This document shows, piece by piece, positions 62,259 to 64,000 of a DNA stretch of 64,000 bases. Made by a program: the position numbers and the translations under genes. The first letter of the stretch is position 1. Each line of letters opens with the position of its first letter. This stretch comes from Bradyrhizobium sp. S69. Its GTDB lineage: Bacteria > Pseudomonadota > Alphaproteobacteria > Rhizobiales > Xanthobacteraceae. The notes under the pieces are model-generated. The model did no database searches and was not told where the DNA came from. It saw nothing but the letters and a program-made list of their open reading frames with translations. The stretch lies in NCBI RefSeq assembly GCF_009766005.1, contig NZ_LMUK01000025.1:1-64000 (forward strand). Direction: 5' to 3'.

Positions 62259-62702
62259 ATGGTCGATCAATCCGCCGTCGGGCGTAGCTTCACGCCCGTT
62301 ACCGCAAGCGTCGAACCCGGGCGGCTGCGTTACTTTTTCAATACGCTCGGTGAGTGTAACCCGGTTTACCGCGATGCCGCGGTCGCGCGGAGCAACGGCT
62401 ATTCGGCGGTGCCGGCGCCGCCGACCTATCTGTTCTGTCTGGAAATGATGGATTCGGACAAGCCGTTCGAATTCCTCACCGAGCTCAAGATCGATCTTGC
62501 CCGCGTGCTGCATGGCGAACAGAGTTTTTCGTACCATGCCCCGGTGGTGGTCGGCGACACGCTGACATTCAAGCCCCGCGTCACCAGCGTGACCGACAAG
62601 AAGGGTGGCGCGATGACCCTGATTGTCGTCGAGACCGCGGTGAGCAACCAGGACGGTATTCACGTCGCGGATGTCTCGCGCACGATCGTCGTGCGGAATT
62701 AG
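62259..62702 (+). CDS. MaoC-like single-hotdog protein, probable non-catalytic partner
   Basis: A 147-residue hotdog-fold protein like the N-terminal half of FAS-type dehydratases (SFSYHAPVVVGDTLTFKPRV). The position of the hydratase motif reads GECNPVYRD, without the Asp-x-His needed for catalysis. In heteromeric enoyl-CoA hydratases such as ChsH1-ChsH2, one subunit likewise lacks the residues and shapes the pocket. It starts 9 bp after the thiolase stop and precedes the catalytic partner by 8 bp. Confidence 0.85.
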   Translation: MVDQSAVGRSFTPVTASVEPGRLRYFFNTLGECNPVYRDAAVARSNGYSAVPAPPTYLFCLEMMDSDKPFEFLTELKIDLARVLHGEQSFSYHAPVVVGDTLTFKPRVTSVTDKKGGAMTLIVVETAVSNQDGIHVADVSRTIVVRN

Positions 62703-62710
62703 AGGGCGTC

Positions 62711-63127
62711 ATGGACCAAACGGCAAAAAGACCTCCTGCGATCGGCGAGCGCCTCGTTCACAAGACATTCCCCGCGATCAGCCGTCATACGCTGGCGCTC
62801 TATTGTGGCGCCTCCGGCGATCACAATCCGATGCATGTCGATATCGATTTCGCCAAAAAGGCGGGATTCCCTGATGTGTTCACGCACGGCATGCTGGTGA
62901 TGGCCTATCTCGGTCAGGCGCTGACCGACGCGGTCGATCCCGCCAGCATTCGCTCGTTCTCGACGCGCTTTGCCGCGATCACGCAACTCGGAGCGCGCCT
63001 GACCTGCGAAGGCCACATCACCGAATGGCTCGATCACCAAGGTGAAAGGCGCGCAAAGCTTGCGCTGACCACCAAAGACGAAAACGGCGAGATCAAGCTC
63101 GCCGGCGAAGCCATCGTCGCGCTCTAA
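62711..63127 (+). CDS. MaoC-like (R)-specific enoyl-CoA hydratase subunit
   Basis: A 138-residue hotdog-fold protein with the full hydratase-2 motif ASGDHNPMHVD, including the catalytic Asp and His, and THGMLVMAYLG. It adds water to trans-2-enoyl-CoA. With the preceding non-catalytic paralogue it probably forms a heterodimer or heterotetramer, as in actinobacterial sterol degradation. It lies between the paralogue and the SDR gene in one operon. Confidence 0.88.
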   Translation: MDQTAKRPPAIGERLVHKTFPAISRHTLALYCGASGDHNPMHVDIDFAKKAGFPDVFTHGMLVMAYLGQALTDAVDPASIRSFSTRFAAITQLGARLTCEGHITEWLDHQGERRAKLALTTKDENGEIKLAGEAIVAL

Positions 63128-63148
63128 TCAGGAATCGAGGAATCTCTG

Positions 63149-63976
63149 ATGACCAAGCTCACGGGAAAAGTCGCACTCATCACCGGATCGGGCCGCGGCA
63201 TCGGCCGCGCCATTGCCCTGAAGCTCGCGAGCGAGGGCGCGAAGATCGTGGTCAACGATCTCGATGCCGCGCCGGGCGATGCGGTCGCTGCTGAAATCAA
63301 AGCCGCCGGCGGCGAGGCGATCGCGGTCAATGGCAGCGTTTCGGAAACCGGCTTTTCCGACCGGTTCGTCGGTGCTGCGATGGAGACATTCGGCGGCCTT
63401 GACATCATCGTCAACAACGCCGGTTACACCTGGGATGCCACGATCCAGAAAATGACCGACGAGCAGTTCCAGGCCATGCTCGACGTGCATCTCGTTGCGC
63501 CGTTTCGCATTCTGCGCGCCGCCGCCGAGCCGATCCGGATCATGGCGAAGAAGGAGGCCGAAGCCGGCCGCGAGGTGTTCCGCAAGGTCGTCAACATCTC
63601 GTCGATCGCCGGACTTTACGGCAACGCCGGGCAGGCGAGCTACTCGTCGGCCAAGGCGTCTCTGGTCGGTCTCACGCGCACGATGTGCAAGGAATGGGGA
63701 CGCTACAAGGTCAATGTCAATTGCATCGCCTTTGGCTTGATCAATACCCGTCTGACCCAACCGATCGAGGAGAAACAGAAGACCATCGATGTCGCCGGCC
63801 GCGACATCAAGGTCGGCGTGCAGCCCCAGATGCTCGACGCCATGTCCAGAATGATTCCGCTCGGACGTGGCGGCACGCCGGAGGAGGCGGCCGATGCGGT
63901 CTATTTGTTCTGCAGCCCGGAATCGAATTACATCAGCGGGCAGGTTCTCGTCTGCGGCGGCGGTCTCCTGATCTGA
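63149..63976 (+). CDS. SDR-family 3-hydroxyacyl-CoA-type dehydrogenase
   Basis: A 275-residue short-chain dehydrogenase. The cofactor motif TGSGRGIG, the Asp in VVNDLD (NAD preference), NNAG, and the catalytic Ser (NISSIAG) with YSSAK are all present. Similarity in layout is to the dehydrogenase domain of peroxisomal multifunctional enzyme type 2, which oxidises (R)-3-hydroxyacyl-CoA, fitting the (R)-specific hydratase upstream. The operon probably goes on past the right edge of the window. Confidence 0.9.
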   Translation: MTKLTGKVALITGSGRGIGRAIALKLASEGAKIVVNDLDAAPGDAVAAEIKAAGGEAIAVNGSVSETGFSDRFVGAAMETFGGLDIIVNNAGYTWDATIQKMTDEQFQAMLDVHLVAPFRILRAAAEPIRIMAKKEAEAGREVFRKVVNISSIAGLYGNAGQASYSSAKASLVGLTRTMCKEWGRYKVNVNCIAFGLINTRLTQPIEEKQKTIDVAGRDIKVGVQPQMLDAMSRMIPLGRGGTPEEAADAVYLFCSPESNYISGQVLVCGGGLLI

Positions 63977-64000
63977 CATCTGGCGTGAGGCTTCAATGGA

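Overview
The window looks like chromosome from an alphaproteobacterium of the Bradyrhizobium / Rhodopseudomonas / Afipia group (Rhizobiales). Four things point there: uniformly high GC; gene families typical of the group (PAS_5, DUF2336, YidD, Omp25-like porin, small Bradyrhizobium-type hypotheticals); several families of short palindromic repeats between genes; and sites matching the alphaproteobacterial CtrA box (TTAA-N7-TTAA) and LexA box (GTTC-N7-GTTC). I found no rRNA, tRNA, CRISPR array, phage or complete insertion sequence. The assignment rests on reading motifs by eye, not on a database search.

Layout. 1-9 kb: palindromic repeats, a PAS_5 protein, a probable structured small RNA with its own terminator and a CtrA-like box, a rhomboid protease, a CBS protein, a patatin-like lipase, a secreted protein of unknown role, a PAS-GGDEF-EAL protein, a nitroreductase and a frameshifted HigA-type antitoxin. 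9-24 kb: thrS, a TPR-caspase protein, an alpha/beta-hydrolase lipoprotein, an APC permease, yidD, a periplasmic ClpP-fold protein, a TetR/MFS divergent pair with a large two-arm operator, an IscU-like protein, folE and hisI. 24-29.4 kb: a compact respiratory operon with a di-haem c, a tri-haem c, a 58-residue membrane protein, subunits II and I of a B-type (ba3-like) haem-copper oxidase and a second di-haem c. 29.5-47 kb: a CtrA-box lytic transglycosylase, a phospholipase D-like protein with a lysine-rich tail, DUF2336, an Hpt protein, a response regulator, nadK, an S10 peptidase, a class C beta-lactamase-like hydrolase, many small exported proteins, an Omp25-like barrel, an alpha/beta hydrolase pair and a 43-residue gene behind a perfect LexA box.

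48.5-58.6 kb: the most coherent system. A complete ABC importer (binding protein, two permeases, a 70-residue membrane protein, two ATPases) is translationally coupled to dihydroxyacetone kinase DhaL, the phosphocarriers DhaM, HPr and enzyme I as separate genes, a small DNA-binding protein, and DhaK. The arrangement suggests import of a polyol or triose followed by PEP-dependent phosphorylation through a dedicated soluble phosphorelay. 58.7-64 kb: an acyl-CoA ligase and TetR regulator diverge from an SCP2-type thiolase, two single-hotdog MaoC proteins and an SDR dehydrogenase. This resembles a steroid or side-chain beta-oxidation module and probably continues past the right edge.
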